From: Imbricaverruca yamaguchii
Lineage: Eukaryota; Arthropoda; Thecostraca; Neoverrucidae
Reading direction: 5' to 3'
Length of the DNA stretch: 64,000 nt
Assembly (NCBI GenBank): GCA_034440575.1
Contig: JAOTOL010001276.1
Coordinates: 47,501 to 111,500, forward strand
Part shown: positions 24,371 to 36,283 of the stretch, piece by piece
How positions within the stretch are numbered: position 1 is the stretch's first letter
Layout: every line of letters starts with the position of its first letter
The notes under the pieces: model-generated
The model's input: the letters and a program-made list of their open reading frames with translations, nothing else
The model's database searches: none
Told to the model about the DNA's origin: nothing
Program-made: the position numbers and the translations under genes

Positions 24371-25614
24371 CGTCAATGCACCCATGGTTTGCAACACTGT
24401 CAATGCACCCATGGTTTGTGAGCCTTAATAATGCAAGGGCTTAGAAGTGTCGTGAATTTAATCCGGCTTAAATAATAAAAGCCAGTTTAAACTGGCTTAA
24501 ATTAATAAAAGCCACTGTCTGACATCAATTCAATTTAAGCCAGTTTTTTTCCATCCCTAAATATAGGTAGGTAGGTACCCACCTACATATAGGTATGGGA
24601 AATTTTAGCCACCTGGTGGTTTAAACCAGTTTAAACCAGCCAGCATAAATTAATTTAAGCCACCCTGGCTAAAATTATGTTTCGAAAATGGCTGGAGTGC
24701 AGTGACAAACAAAAGTTAGGGAAGCATCAATTATTCCAAAATGTGCTACACTCCATTTTATTTATAAACAAACACTCCCTAGAATTTCCCAAAACTCTGG
24801 CCAGGTTCTAGGTATGCACTCCACAAGTCAGATTTTTGCCCATTGGGTACCTAGCCATTGTATAGCTAGGTACCTGTTTTATGTTAGCTTAAAAGTAACT
24901 ATATGAGCCAGACCAATTTGTGATGTTTTTGACACAGCTTTCCAGTTGTCTTACTGATAATAGTATATGTAGGTAGGTACCTACCTACCCATATTCATAG
25001 ATAACAGTAAGCAATCTGTTTGCTTATTGTTTGCTACCGTAAGCAATCTGTCTACCTATTGCACATTTTGCACACATTGTCAACTATTGCACACCTTTCA
25101 TGACATTGTATGGTAGCACATCATTTCCTGTTAGCACTAACACTTGTGGAAGTGGAGCATTAGATCCATTAGATGAGCATTAGATGAGCTTCAAAGCATT
25201 AGATGATAGGTGAATCGACCTATTGTCCATACTTTGGCCTAGAAGCTGTCACTAACCATCTGGTCATGAACAGGAGGTCTTCATTGTACTCTCTCTAGGT
25301 ATGGTATTTTACACTTGTATTGTGCTGAATACCAACACTGCCAATGCACCCATGGTTTGTGAGCCTTAGAAGTGTGGGACTTAGAAGGGTCGTGAATTTA
25401 AGCTGGCTTAAGTAATAAAAGCCAGTTTAAACCGGCTTCATTTAATAAAAGCCGCTGGCTGCCATAAATTGAATTTAAGCCAGATTTTTTTCCATTCCCA
25501 CCTACATATACATACTATTATCAGTAAGACAATGGGAAAACTATGCCAAAAACAGCACAAAATAATGTGGCTCAAATAGTCACTTTTCAGCTCACATCAA
25601 ATAGGTACCTAGCT
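24371..25614. repeat. Composite of direct repeats and a ~110 bp inverted repeat
   Basis: A block starting CAATGCACCCATGGTTTG and running through AAGCCAGTTTAAACTGGCTT occurs at about 24371-24560 and again at about 25340-25500. An inverted pair of about 110 bp lies at 24862-24972 and 25501-25614, sharing TAGCTAGGTACCT, GTCTTACTGATAATAGTAT and AGCC words. The structure is MITE-like or foldback. It contains no gene. Confidence 0.6.
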
Positions 25615-25654
25615 ATCAAATGACTATAAACAGTCAGTCTAATATGTATCTTGC

Positions 25655-26271
25655 TACATATCATCTGCAGAATCTTGCTGCAGAAAGACTTAGACGAGCT
25701 TGTGAAGTGGTCCGAAAAATGGCAAATGAAACTTAATTTTGATAAGTGCAAAATCATGCATGTAGGTAGGTAGCATATCAAGGCTCCATACTTGATGGAT
25801 GGGCAAGTACTATCTGTGACTCAGCAGGAGAAGGAATTAGGTATTATTAATATAATATATAGGTATAACACAAAATTGGGGGCATCGGAACAGACCAAAG
25901 AAGCCAGGAAGAAGGCACTAAGAATGCTTTGGGCAATAAATAGGAATGTATCATACAAAAGTGAGGAAGTCATCAGGAAGCTTTATTGTGCATGTGTCAA
26001 GCCACATCTGGAATATTGTGTCCAAGCTTGGTCCCCTAGTTATGAAAAAGATTGTTGGCTTTTAGAGAGAGTACAAAAGAGGGTAATAAAAATGGTGAAG
26101 GGTATGGGCAACCTGGCATATGAGGAAAGATTGAAGAAATTGAATATGTTTTCACTTAGATATAGAAGGCTGAGAGGAGATCTCATCGAGGTCTTTCAAT
26201 TTGTACATGGTCAGGAACAGGGTTATCTCAGGGAACTGTTTGAATTTAACAGAAATAATGGAATTAAATGA
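25655..26271 (+). pseudogene. CR1-like LINE reverse transcriptase, 3' fragment
   Basis: The C-terminal end of a non-LTR reverse transcriptase. A degraded lead-in (near 25675-25760) reads like LDELVKWSEKWQMKLNFDKC, followed by a stop. A 159-residue frame from 25792 then contains ALRMLWAINRNVSYKSEEV, KPHLEYCVQAWSPSYEKD, LERVQKR and RYRRLRGDLIEVF. These match in order the LINE at 36573-37709, but with many substitutions, so this is an older or different subfamily copy. The catalytic FADD region is absent. Confidence 0.85.
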
Positions 26272-26739
26272 TTAAATCGCCGATGTGTCGCACCACACGC
26301 TGTAATCGCACCACACAAGGCGTGGCTGTGATATGAGAACCCGAATGAATGCCATACAAATAAACCGTTATGTGAACTCGTAGGCCTTTACCGTGCTGTG
26401 TGCTGCTTTTCGATTTCGTAGCTGACTCCCTTACCGATGGTTCCAGAAGTATTGTTGCTGCGTGAACTCCTATCAATAATTAAGAAAGCAAAACCCAACA
26501 CGACCAGTATATGGTATTGGTGCATGGACCTGATTTTAACGTGGTTCGTTGTATCAGGCGATACAGTGTCCGAAAATGTTCGCAGATATGCATGTTCACC
26601 AACTACGGCAGAGCAATGCAAAAGCCATAGCGTTGATTATAGTGTCTAGGTATGAAACATAATTGGAGGATTCGTACCATACCATCACGGATGAACATCC
26701 GAAAACTGTTCTCAATACCAATAATTATTTATGGTAGAA
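26272..26739. other. Non-coding stretch, no gene recognised
   Basis: Short overlapping frames on both strands, none with family resemblance or splice context. Confidence 0.4.
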
Positions 26740-27062
26740 AGCCCACCATTGAGACCGCTAGGAGCTACCAGGAGATATCTGGACTATGGGGGTCCATTAG
26801 GATCACAGGAACCATTAGAAAACCGCTAGGTACCATTAGAACCACTAAACACTATTGGAACCGCTAGATAGCATCAGGACCATTAGTTACCATCAAGACC
26901 ATTAGGTACCATCAGGACCAGTAGGTACCATCAGGACCATTAGGTACCATCAGGACCATTAGGTACCATCAGGACCATTAGGTACCATCAGGACCATTAG
27001 GTACCATCAGAACCATTAGGTACCATCAGGACCATTAGGTACCATTAGGACCATTAGACCAT
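26740..27062 (+). repeat. 19 bp minisatellite (ACCATTAGGTACCATCAGG)
   Basis: About nine near-identical 19 bp units run from about 26889 to 27062. They are preceded by a degenerate lead-in of ACCATTAG and ACCGCTAG units from about 26740. Confidence 0.9.
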
Positions 27063-28151
27063 TAGGAATGTTCCAATTTGCAAGGGGCAAGACCATTAGG
27101 AAATTCCTAATGAATTTTTTTTTTCTAGGGATAACACTCCTTTTACGTAAATGAGCAATTGCCTTCAACTTGCTTGCAAAACCTACTCTTTAAATGCAGC
27201 GCAAATGGACGCTTTGGTCCGCCACGCCTCTAAGAACACTCCACCCCCCTCCCTCGCCGGGAGTTTTCCAGCAAAGCATCAGTAACCGCTAAATAATATT
27301 AATCGTGTCAGCTTTATCCCATGCGCGTCAGACGTGCCCAAGCTCTCAAATGCAAACAACCTAGTTGTCCAAACGTGACCTGCCTAGAAGCGGGGTAAGT
27401 GTTCTGGTCGATTTGTTTACAGTTCCACTGACTTGGGTCGTTATTGGGCTTAGCCAGCTGATTACACACAGGGGAGAGCTGCTTTTTTGACGAATTCATG
27501 TTAGTTTTACTTTCCAACCAGTTATGGGGCTAGAGGCTAGTCATGTGCATGGTCTGGAGGGAGCACCTTAAGAATAGGCTTTTCAGTATTCTAGGGAGGG
27601 CTGATCGACGGAATTGATGGGAAACTGGTTGAATGTCCAGATTGCAACCAAGAAGGGCGTTTGTGACTCATAGTTGCACTGCTCTTTTATGTCTTTATGT
27701 CCAACTGTTGTCGCCTGCAACTAAGCGACTGTGCTGCCACCTGAGCTGAGCTGATTCGCCGGTGGCGCCACCAGGTGACACAACTGGCCACTCCCACAGA
27801 ATGTCGGCACAAGCCAGCGGGGATGGCGGCACCACCATTCCGGAGACGCTGGCCTACCCTAGTTACACTGGCCGTCGTACCCTAGTTTCCATACATATAT
27901 CGGAGCTGGGGACGGCCACTAACAAACACGAGCGCAGTTGGATCCTGGACGGGGAAGCATGCTGCACGACGTTAGTATGTGCGTGGGTGGGGAGAATCTT
28001 GAGTCGCTAGCACTGCCACCGCTCATCTGGAGCCCAAATGGAGAGCGGATCCACTAGCAAAGCCCGGGGAGGGCGTGGTCAGAACAGCGTGTTACACTGC
28101 GGGTGAAAGTAACGGACCGAGCGGTGCTTGTGGACAGCGGTTTGGTGCCAT
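27063..28151. other. Intergenic stretch with one weak exon-like frame
   Basis: A plus-strand frame at 27762-28010 contains a possible acceptor (CCACTCCCACAG) followed by MSAQASGDGGTTIPETLAY. It has no recognised family and no partner exon, so it is not called as a gene. Confidence 0.35.
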
Positions 28152-28223
28152 GGCTCGTTGGTCTAGGGGTATGATTCTCGCTTAGGGTGCGAGAGGTCCC
28201 GGGTTCAAATCCCGGACGAGCAC
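28152..28223 (+). tRNA. tRNA-Pro (AGG), possibly a pseudogene
   Basis: The 72-base cloverleaf has acceptor arm GGCTCGT pairing with ACGAGC, a D-arm with GGTCTAGGGGTATGA, anticodon stem CTCGC/GCGAG around loop TTAGGGT (anticodon AGG at 28184-28186) and a T-arm with GGGTTCAAATCCC. Base 1 (G) would face A at position 72, where animal tRNA-Pro normally has C, so one acceptor pair is broken. The first T4 run is about 60 bases downstream. It could be a working gene, a decayed copy, or the head of a SINE whose body I do not recognise. Confidence 0.75.
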
Positions 28224-29762
28224 GATTATTGCTGATGGAATATAGCACCCAACCATATGCATAACTGGTGACGATCTATGCGATTTTCAGGGAATCCGAG
28301 CTCAGTCAAATCCTGGAGCATATCGTTTGACAGACGTTTCCTTCAGACAAACGTGGAATTACAAAGCGGCCCAGTGAACACCGCACTGCAGCGTAAGGCA
28401 TAACGGCGAGTTTTGGACGCTGACGACAGCATCGGTCATGACATTTTCATTCTCCAAGCCACTAGCTAAGAAACCACTAACCGAGTATGTGCACACGGCC
28501 TTTAGCCCATGGTCTGCTGGCTGCTGGCTAGGCGGCCGGCGCCGGCACAGTCTGCCTCAATTACCCAGTCCTGGAATATATAAATACCTACCGACGTCAT
28601 TGCTGGATTAAACATCGCAGGAGCAACTTCTGAAAATAGCATTGCATTTACTCGAGGTCAACCGGCAACTGTATCGGCCACCTTTATTTCACTTTGTACC
28701 ACCCGCCTCCATATTTATTTGCCATGTGTGTCGGTTTAGAAAGGGACAGTGATGGATCAGGTAACTGCCTTTCTGGACCGTTCAACTGCCTAGCAGGGTT
28801 GCTCCTGAAGCGTCATGATTTCGAATAAATACATTCTGCTTTCAATACCTTCAATGGCCGAGATCACGTTGGAATATAAAACAAACGTCACACACCTTCC
28901 CTATAATTATCCTTAGATCGGAACACATTGACCCTTCTACTACGGAGCTAGTAGAAAATACGCCAGCAGTTGTGTTCAATTTGGGGACGGACTTAAACCA
29001 AAACTCAGCTGAACGTCCGTACTCAGGGGGAGGGAATAACGCAAGCCAGCCTTCCGGAACGGCCACTGTCAACGGCTGCCTGAAGCCATTGACAGTGGCA
29101 TTCTTCTGAAGGTCTGCTATGACACGTTTTCTATTCGCGTCCGTTGTGAACCATGATCTCCCAATCTGACCCATCGAAGGTCATTCAGTGATTACAGCGC
29201 CAACCCGTTGGGGCCATCTGCCAATGTGGGACTGCTGAATGCCCCGCACGTCCCATGACCTCCGAGATCGGAGGTAAGTGTCTCGGAGATAAGGACTTCG
29301 ACCGCCTCCTGGCTTCTCCAGAGATATCCGGCACCACTGTAAAACAGTTCGTTGCATGCTGTCCACATTCATTTTCCACCACCATTAAGGCACTCGACAG
29401 GAAAGAAGCAGGAGATTCATGGTGAGAAATACCATCTGCAATACTACAATTATAGGGCTCGAATTGTAGTATCCGTATTTTCAGGAAAATCGCAGTGTTA
29501 CTGTATTTGGTAAGAATATGGCTGAAGTTTTCACATAGCGTTAACGCTACGTCGAACCCTAGCTTGTAACTTGAGAACACGCCACGTTGAAACGTCGGTT
29601 ACATTTCCCAATTAAAGTAGCAGAAAGGTGCGCTGAATTCCATGAACCCTACAATTTGACCAGGAGGAACGTGAAAGCACACATTTACACTTGCCTGGTG
29701 AGTAAAAAATTATTCCTTAGCGTATGATGCCTAGGAATTCTGCATCAAAATGTTTGAATAGC
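28224..29762. other. Intergenic stretch with a 16 bp-stem hairpin
   Basis: Frames on the minus strand at 28851-29174 and 29185-29580 are open but have no clear splice sites or family. A near-perfect hairpin lies at 29062-29099 (stem GCCACTGTCAACGGCT, loop of 6). This region lies just past the stop of the minus-strand gene ending at 29763, so part of it should be that gene's 3' UTR. Confidence 0.4.
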
Positions 29763-32700
29763 TCAAGCAGGCACTCCCATATCCTCATACTGAAACACCA
29801 GATTTGCTCTTTGAAGGTTGATGATAAAGACACAAACGCGGGCATTGGAAGTGTCACATAGGCAACTACGAAAGAATGGATAAGAGTCGCACGGTAAATG
29901 ACACACACGCACTAGGGGAGCTATAGATAAGATTGACGCTGTTTGTAGCACGTTCAGTCCCCCACAATCGCCTCCATCCACGGCAGATGTCGCCACCTAA
30001 AGCCTTTTCGAACCACACTAACCAAGACGTGGGCCATGCCCTTTTCCGGATTGAAGAAGGCAACGCATTTGGCAGGGATGAAAAAAATGGCGAAGCTGTC
30101 ACCGACGAATCTGTGAGCTGTCTCAATTGTTGTGCATATATGTTTCATAAAACAAGTGCCTCGCACACCTGCTTCGCGGCGTTGAAAAAGAATGTTTGAT
30201 CCTCGTTGCAGTTGATACATATTTCAGCCAGAAATTGGAGAGACACTTTTTATGTTTGAATCGTGAGCTGTGTCACCATTAAGTGCACGAAATATGTTTG
30301 GGGACCACCGGTGGATGCCGCAGGAAGAAGCTGTTTGGACCTTGGTTATCAGTTCGAACAATGCAGCTTTCACCCATGGCTATGTCATGAAGCTTCCTGG
30401 TTGGCACAGCAGAGAGCTGACCTAATAAGCGGACCATTCCGATACGACATGCCAAGGTACTTCAACGTTCCCTTAATATTATCCTCCAGATTGAGCTGGT
30501 TATCCAGCAAATGGGAAGACGACAGAAAGCGGTTGGCGGGCAGCGGGCTCGTGCGGCCGTCCCCAACGTTCTCAAAATGGTGTATAACTGGAATTTTCCC
30601 GCACACTCAGGTACACGCTGCTGGTAGGTAAGAAGAGTTTAAGGGCAAAGACCTGAGCTAGGCTAGGTCGTGGAGTCATACTTTTTATGTTATTTGTGGC
30701 TAATCAGTTGAGGCCACATTGCATCGCCTGCCTCTCAACTTGGCAGGAAGGGAAGACACCTTAGCAGATACCGTGCTTTTGTGGCGCGTGATGACAGTGC
30801 CAGCCAGCGACTGGCGCAGACTTGTCGAGTGCCGGGTAAAGTTGAACCCGGCTTTGCGCTGAACGGCCCGGATCACATCATCGGCCTGGCACGGGTCCGG
30901 CCCGTTCCAGCGCACTACCAGCTCCTTCGCCGCGTTGGCGTGGTCGAGCTGACGGTGCATGCCGAACACTTTCTGCACTGCACTCCCCATGCTTTCTACA
31001 ACACTTTCAATAGGGAAGATGAGCCACAGTCGGGTTACCAAGTCCACGTAGGGTTCAAGACTGGGCGTACTGTTGCGGCTCTTCCACAGTACCTTGATCA
31101 GCTGCTGGTTGCACCCATTCGCGCAGCGCGGCTCGTACAGCACCTTGTAGCCTGCGGTCGCGGATTCGAGGGACAAGCGGCACGACGGCGGAACGACGCG
31201 GCGGGCCACCAGGCGACTGGCAGCACGCTGGATGGTGCCGGCACTGGCGTCACTGGTGGCCCTGATGCGCTCCACATCGGCCACCTCCCTGATGTCGAGC
31301 ATGGCGTCCATCAGGCTCAGGTTGTCTGTGCCCATTCTTGAACCGGTCGCATTCAAGCCACCTCGCCTGTGCCTCAATTGCCTGGCCAAGCTACGACAGA
31401 AGGCTGTGGCGCCCTTCGTCTGTGAACGAATGGCAGAGCCTGAATTAGCTGTACACGAGAAGTATAAAACAATACGGCCTGGATATTTTTTTAAGGAAAT
31501 TAATTCGAAGTGCTTCGGCAGGCAAATGCCACGGTCAATAGTGGAACGAAATAACTACTCAGCCATCTATCACAGTACTCTCACTTATAATATGCATGTG
31601 CAAATACATGGAACGCATCGTTCGTGAAAAGACCGGAAAAAGCGTGTGATGATGGAAAAGGTTAGCTTTGGCAGTCACAACCTGTTACAGCGTTGTATAA
31701 AAAGTGCTTTTACTTGGAAAAACTAACATATATGGTTCAAAAGTGTATTCATCAATAAGCCAAGCCCATCATCTAGGCTAAGCTAGGGTAAATTTGTAAT
31801 AGCGAGCGAGGAAATTTGCCGTCCCGGCAGCTCAGTTGGTTAGAGCGCTGGCCTGCACTGGTCTCCCCTGCACTGGCAACACAGGGTTCGAACCGCTTCG
31901 CGCGCTCGCATTTAGCCCCCGGCCGGGAGTGTCAGTTGGCAGGTGGCCCGATAAGGCCGGGAAGGAGCTACCGGGCGGTGGTGTCGGTGCATTGGCGGCA
32001 CGTTAAACTTTCGGTCTAAATTCTGCCGTTGAGCTGGAGTTCATGGATCGGGTGGTGGGGCCAGGGTTCACGCAACAAGCTCTGCTTAGCAATAGAACCC
32101 TGGCTCCTCAAGCCCCCCAAGAACAACTCGGATAAAAAATAATAATTATATTACTATTTGCATATCGATGAGCTACTTTATGTTGAAAACAAAACAGATA
32201 GCCTACAATGACAAATAAATAAAGGAACAGAACAGAACACACACAGAGCATACAGATATTGAACATGAACAGAACATACATAGAGGCCATTGGTATTGCG
32301 GATGCGAGACGACTGAATGCCCACGTGGGCGACGATGTGGGCTCAAGACTGGCTTTTATATGCTGGATAAGCGCAATATGAATGCTAGAAATACTCCGGA
32401 TAAACGCAAATAGGTATGTTTCAAGGATGACTCTTAAGGGTAAAATAGCGCTGCTCACCACTGCTTTGTCGCACGGCGAGAAGCTCGACAGAGTTGGCCA
32501 TCTGGTATCCATATCGGTAAACTAAATCATGTCTGCCACGGAGACGTCGCCGCGGGTGGGGACATCCAGAATGTCAGCCATTTCACGGATGGTGCAGATG
32601 GTGTGTCCGAAGCCGCGCACGTACTGCCACGACAGGCTCTGCACCTGCTACTGTATCCGGCTTCCACTAGCCAGCACCTTGTACACGTCGATTATGACAG

Positions 32701-34895
32701 CTACCCGTGCTAGGAAGTCTCCATCTGTGAATGCACAAACCACTGATTATTTCAACTGCTTATATAGTGAAGAATAGATAGGATCCCGATGACGAAAACA
32801 TACGAGGATTCAAGAGATGGGGAAGATACCCCTTAGCCATGGTGGCATCCACCCAGCGGCACGTCGAGTCGCGGCGGGCGTCCCCATTGGCCATATTGAA
32901 CAGGTGCGAACCGTCCCACACACACAGCACGCAAGCAGCAGACGGCGGCCGGTTTTCATTTTCACAGTTCATCATCCTGAACAGCTTGCCGGGCACACCA
33001 TTGTGGTGCACCTGGCCATCTGCTGCAATTGCAGACAGCTGCTCGGTGCATGCGATGCCGATTCCGGCTAAGGTAGCTCGCAGCAGCCGAGCATGTCCGT
33101 CGCCGTCGTGGTCCTTGACTACGGGCGCCCCAAGCACCGAAGCTTTGTAGCATTTGCCCTACGGGAGCATCGGGCACGATCGTCGTAATGGCAGTGATGT
33201 CGATCGTCCTGTGGTTGATAGTAAGTTTGTCAGCCATCAGTGCGACACACGGCTGGCTTCTGACGTGATCAGCGAGCTTTCGAATGATTTCCGCTGTGAA
33301 CAGCTCTCGCACTTGCATCATGAACATTTTTGAGTGATTAATATCACCCACGTTCACTCCATTAATATGTTGGAGGATGATGAGGTTTTCGAACACGGTA
33401 TGTGACAACGACTTTTTCAAGACATAATATGCCGTCCTCAGCACTCGCATAGCGACACTTCTGGCTTCCTTTTCTCGAGCTGAGGCCTGTCGAGACTTCT
33501 CCTCGGACGCTTTCCGAGCTCGGACATGTCGCTCGCTGTCGAAGTGCCTCCTCACGGTGTCCTTCAGCCTTCTGAAAGGCAGTGGCAAATGCTCGGCGTA
33601 TGTGAAAGCAGTGACTTTGCTAAAGTTGTACGAGAACACACCTGGAAGGCTTTGTTGGGTGCCCGATGCGTCCTTCGTACACACGGAGCAATAAAAGCCA
33701 TCCGTCGTCTCAGCCGTCTTTAAGAGGCCTCCACAGGCTGCAAGCAGATCATCGACGCCTCTGGCAGATCTGATGGCGGCGTCGACGTTGCTAGGTAGCT
33801 GAGGATTGGTCGAGGTCACCGCACCTGCACTTCCCATCAGTCGAAAAATTATGGTGGTGTCCCTCTCTAATGCCGATACCCTCGTTTCCAGAGTGCAGCT
33901 TGGTTCAACGGACGACGACACTGAAATAGAAACACGATATATTCATAATTTGCGGTGTGGTTAACTCGCGTTTACATAGTTGTGATGCCATAGGTGGCAC
34001 AAAGTCCCGCATATTCATTTTTTTAAAGCTAAATGGCAACCACATCTCATTTTTTGTTCATGCCCGAGTGACACATAAATGAACGGAACATGAATCAAGT
34101 GACGTGTGATGCAGCCCAATGTTTACTCCAATGTTAAATGTCGGCTTACACCAGCGACATGTATGATTTGGTCACGGCGGACATTTAAAGTCATAGTGCG
34201 CTATGCAGCATAGTGTCCCTATCGTGATCGTAATACATCCCTCTCTCCTCCCGAAAAATACAGTGAAGGTTCGGTCATAGCATGGCATCGGCGTCCTTCA
34301 CGTCTGTCCAGGCGCCCCTAGTGTTGGCCCAGATGTGTTTCCCATCTTTTCATGCACCCCTCGAACTTGAAAATTGTCATGGCAGGCAGCTTTAACACTA
34401 GCTGGGCAAGCACGCAAGTTGCATATCATCAACATTGGCGTACGAAATCGCATTACTTCGTGGCCAGGGCCTCAGGATACCGATGACGACATGGTAGCTG
34501 GCTGCACCCCAATGCTGATTTATTTGAACTGACCTTCAGGGTCAACCAAGAATTACACCAAAATGTTCCAAGTACCTCTACAAGTTCAGGAATGGAGCTA
34601 CATCAGGGACCAAACGCTGGTACGGAGATCACATTAATACGCGCAATGCGAAGGACGGGAAATTATGCCGCGCTGCTCGGTTTAAGGATTTTGTTCAGCT
34701 TCAGTTGTTATGCCAAGCGATCAAGTATATATCGGCATAAACATACCGGCATTCTCCAACTCTTCTAGTTGAAACACATTTTCGTTTATACTGGTTACGT
34801 CACATTCGTAATGCCATTTTGAACACCTGGTGCTACATTTGTACGTGGAAGGATTATAGGACGCATTATCAGTATGGATCTTCGAATTATAGATA
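29763..34895 (-). CDS. Multi-exon gene, unknown protein (last four exons)
   Basis: Four minus-strand exons join with matching phases. They are 34895-34747 (acceptor ATTGTCTTCAG, donor GTATGT), 30587-30422 (acceptor AAAATTCCAG, donor GTCAGC), 30110-30023 (acceptor GCTCACAG, donor GTTAGT) and 29789-29763 (acceptor TGTTTCAG) ending in TGA. They give about 142 residues: a Cys-bearing part (KCSTRCSKWHYECDV), a charged middle (SSHLLDNQLNLEDNIKGTL), a hydrophobic stretch (FVGDSFAIFFIPAKCVAFF) and the tail HVLYEDMGVPA. I do not recognise the family. The 5' part is missing: the first exon seen needs a phase-2 partner further up. A decayed hAT-like gene and a SINE occupy the 4.2 kb intron. The phase agreement at all three joins is the main support. 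Confidence 0.55.
30700..33921 (-). pseudogene. hAT-related transposase-like gene (ZNF862/C17orf113-like), decayed
   Basis: Minus-strand pieces appear in the order of a hAT-derived protein. First is 33921-33140 (TVRRHFDSERHVRARK zinc-finger-like segment; then ALMADKLTINHRTIDITAI). Next, after a frameshift near 33140, 33137-32760 (IAADGQVHHNGVPGKLFRM, WDGSHLFNMANGDAR). Then 32730-32530 (LARVAVIIDVYKVLASGSRI with an in-frame stop at 32648-32650, then a REMADILDVP segment). Last is 31389-30700 (FPIESVVESMGSAVQKVFG, KELVVRWNGPDPCQADDV). A SINE lies in the gap at 31.8-32.1 kb. The frameshift, the stop and the gap argue for a pseudogene. It lies inside the large intron of the gene at 29763-34895. 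Family assignment rests on recalled motif resemblance. Confidence 0.7.
31820..32145 (+). mobile_element. tRNA-derived SINE (different family)
   Basis: The head has a tRNA-like A box (GGCAGCTCAGTTGGTTAGAGC-like) and B box (GGGTTCGAACC), separated by an extra direct duplication of CCTGCACTGG. The body contains GCACGTTAAACTTTCGGTCT and ends in an A-rich tail (GGATAAAAAATAATAA). Its length and tail fit a SINE better than a tRNA gene. No clear target duplication was found. Confidence 0.65.
33922..34746. other. Intron sequence without recognised features
   Basis: Part of the large intron between 34747 and 30587. No repeat or frame was recognised here. Confidence 0.4.
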
Positions 34896-35179
34896 CTGAA
34901 GACAATAACGTTGCTAGCCCGCATGCTGGGCAAGTATGGTAGGGAATATCGACTAGGAAATTATTATTTTTATTGCTTCGCAATTTAACTAATATTGCTC
35001 CTACCCAAACCTGACCAAAGTAACCTTGAATAAAGAACTCCCACGCCATACCATGAAGCATCGTGATGCCTTAACGGCGCCTTCGAAATTCCCTGAATCA
35101 CTCTCGGAGTGCCTTATGGGTGCTCTCGGAGCGCCCTTATCATGCCCAGTGGCTGATATGCACCACGGCGGGTTCACCG

Positions 35180-35650
35180 CTTGGCCCCACCACGCAAGGT
35201 TCACCGCGGATAGTGATAGAACGGCGCGCCGTTTTTAATTTGACATCCCTTTTCCACATAAATTTGGCATCTTGTATGAAAATTTTGAGGTCAGGTCATC
35301 TATGGTCAACGAGTTAGCTACGGTCAAGTGAGGTGACCTGCAGAAAAGCTAAACCAGTCGTCACGTTTTAACGGAAAAAGATGTTTGACTGAAACTTTCA
35401 GCATTTGGTTCTCTTTAGGGATGGAAGAAAATGCACCAGAGGATTTTTATGACATTAGTTTTGTATATTCACCCATAAGGAATAATATTTAAGATTCTGG
35501 CTAAGACAAGCATTTTATGAGAGGAAGTTGACTGCAAAGAACACGCTGCAGTCCGCTCTATCCAGCAAACATTTATATAGAAAACCAAAAAGGATAATTT
35601 TTAAAATAAAAACATTGGATTTTTATGGACAAAGATCTTATGGTCATGGT
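35180..35650 (-). repeat. R1 repeat, partial inverted copy
   Basis: Read on the minus strand it matches the second half of copy 1 (8640-9030): the AAGTCAAC block, AGCCAGAATCTT, CCTCTGG-like, TGACCTCACTTGACC, then ATGTGGAAAAGG and CGGCGCGCCGTTC-like end blocks in the same order. Confidence 0.6.
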
Positions 35651-36283
35651 CCACAGCCTCCCTTTTCTGACTCTGAATATTTTGCTTTCTTTTTAATTAT
35701 GCACAAAATGACCCCCCCCCCCCCACACACACACAGAGAAAAAACAGTTTTGAAATACATGGGCTCCTACCTGATGAATGTGCATGTCCAGTGGCAAAGA
35801 ATGCTGCAAATGCATAACACATTTATATGATCCTAAATTAGTAAATATCAATTACCTCATACAGTAGTTCCTTGTTGATTAGTAGTCTTATCTAATCCAG
35901 CATTCGCACATGCCTTCTGGACTGGTTCCTCAAGTTGGGCATCAGGAGCATCCATGGCTGGATAATCCACATCAGGTGCTTCCTCAGCCTTGGAGCCAAT
36001 GCATTCCATGGCTGAATCTGCAGGAGATAATGAGCACTTCAACCCACAATGATAGCGATGAATCACACCACATCCTCTTTTTCTGTCAAATACCATAGTT
36101 AACAGAACATGGTAAGGATCGAAATGAATGCTTGGTCCTGTGATATGAGAGAAACCTTGGCACTATTTTTAAAGCTATTTATGACAATAAAATGTTCATT
36201 TGTAGGCCTTTTCCTGATATGTCCCAATTTCATGAAAATTCAGACAACTATTTGATATAACCTGTAATGTATTCCACCATAAA
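35651..36283. other. Non-coding stretch with a weak minus-strand exon candidate
   Basis: A minus-strand frame at 36096-35857 begins after a possible acceptor (GGTATTTGACAG) and reads CGVIHRYHCGLKC then an acidic stretch. Its phase does not join either the exon at 39411-39630 or the exon at 34747-34895, so it is not called. A C-run with (CA)n lies at about 35711-35737. Confidence 0.35.

Noticed and set aside
24371..25500. The pair of direct repeats as LTRs of a retrotransposon
   Set aside because: They are ~170 bp, diverged, lack clear TG...CA ends and enclose no gag or pol; the sequence between is an inverted-repeat structure.
28851..29580. Minus-strand frames as further exons of the unknown gene
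   Set aside because: The stop in the last exon at 29763 closes the frame, and no good splice sites border these stretches.
30781..31341. 186-residue plus-strand frame
   Set aside because: It is the shadow of the minus-strand transposase-like segment, whose motifs are recognisable.
35857..36096. Minus-strand frame with CGVIHRYHCGLKC, considered as an exon between 39411-39630 and 34747-34895
   Set aside because: Its acceptor demands phase 2 while the upstream exon ends in phase 1, and its 3' side has no donor giving phase 2 before a stop.
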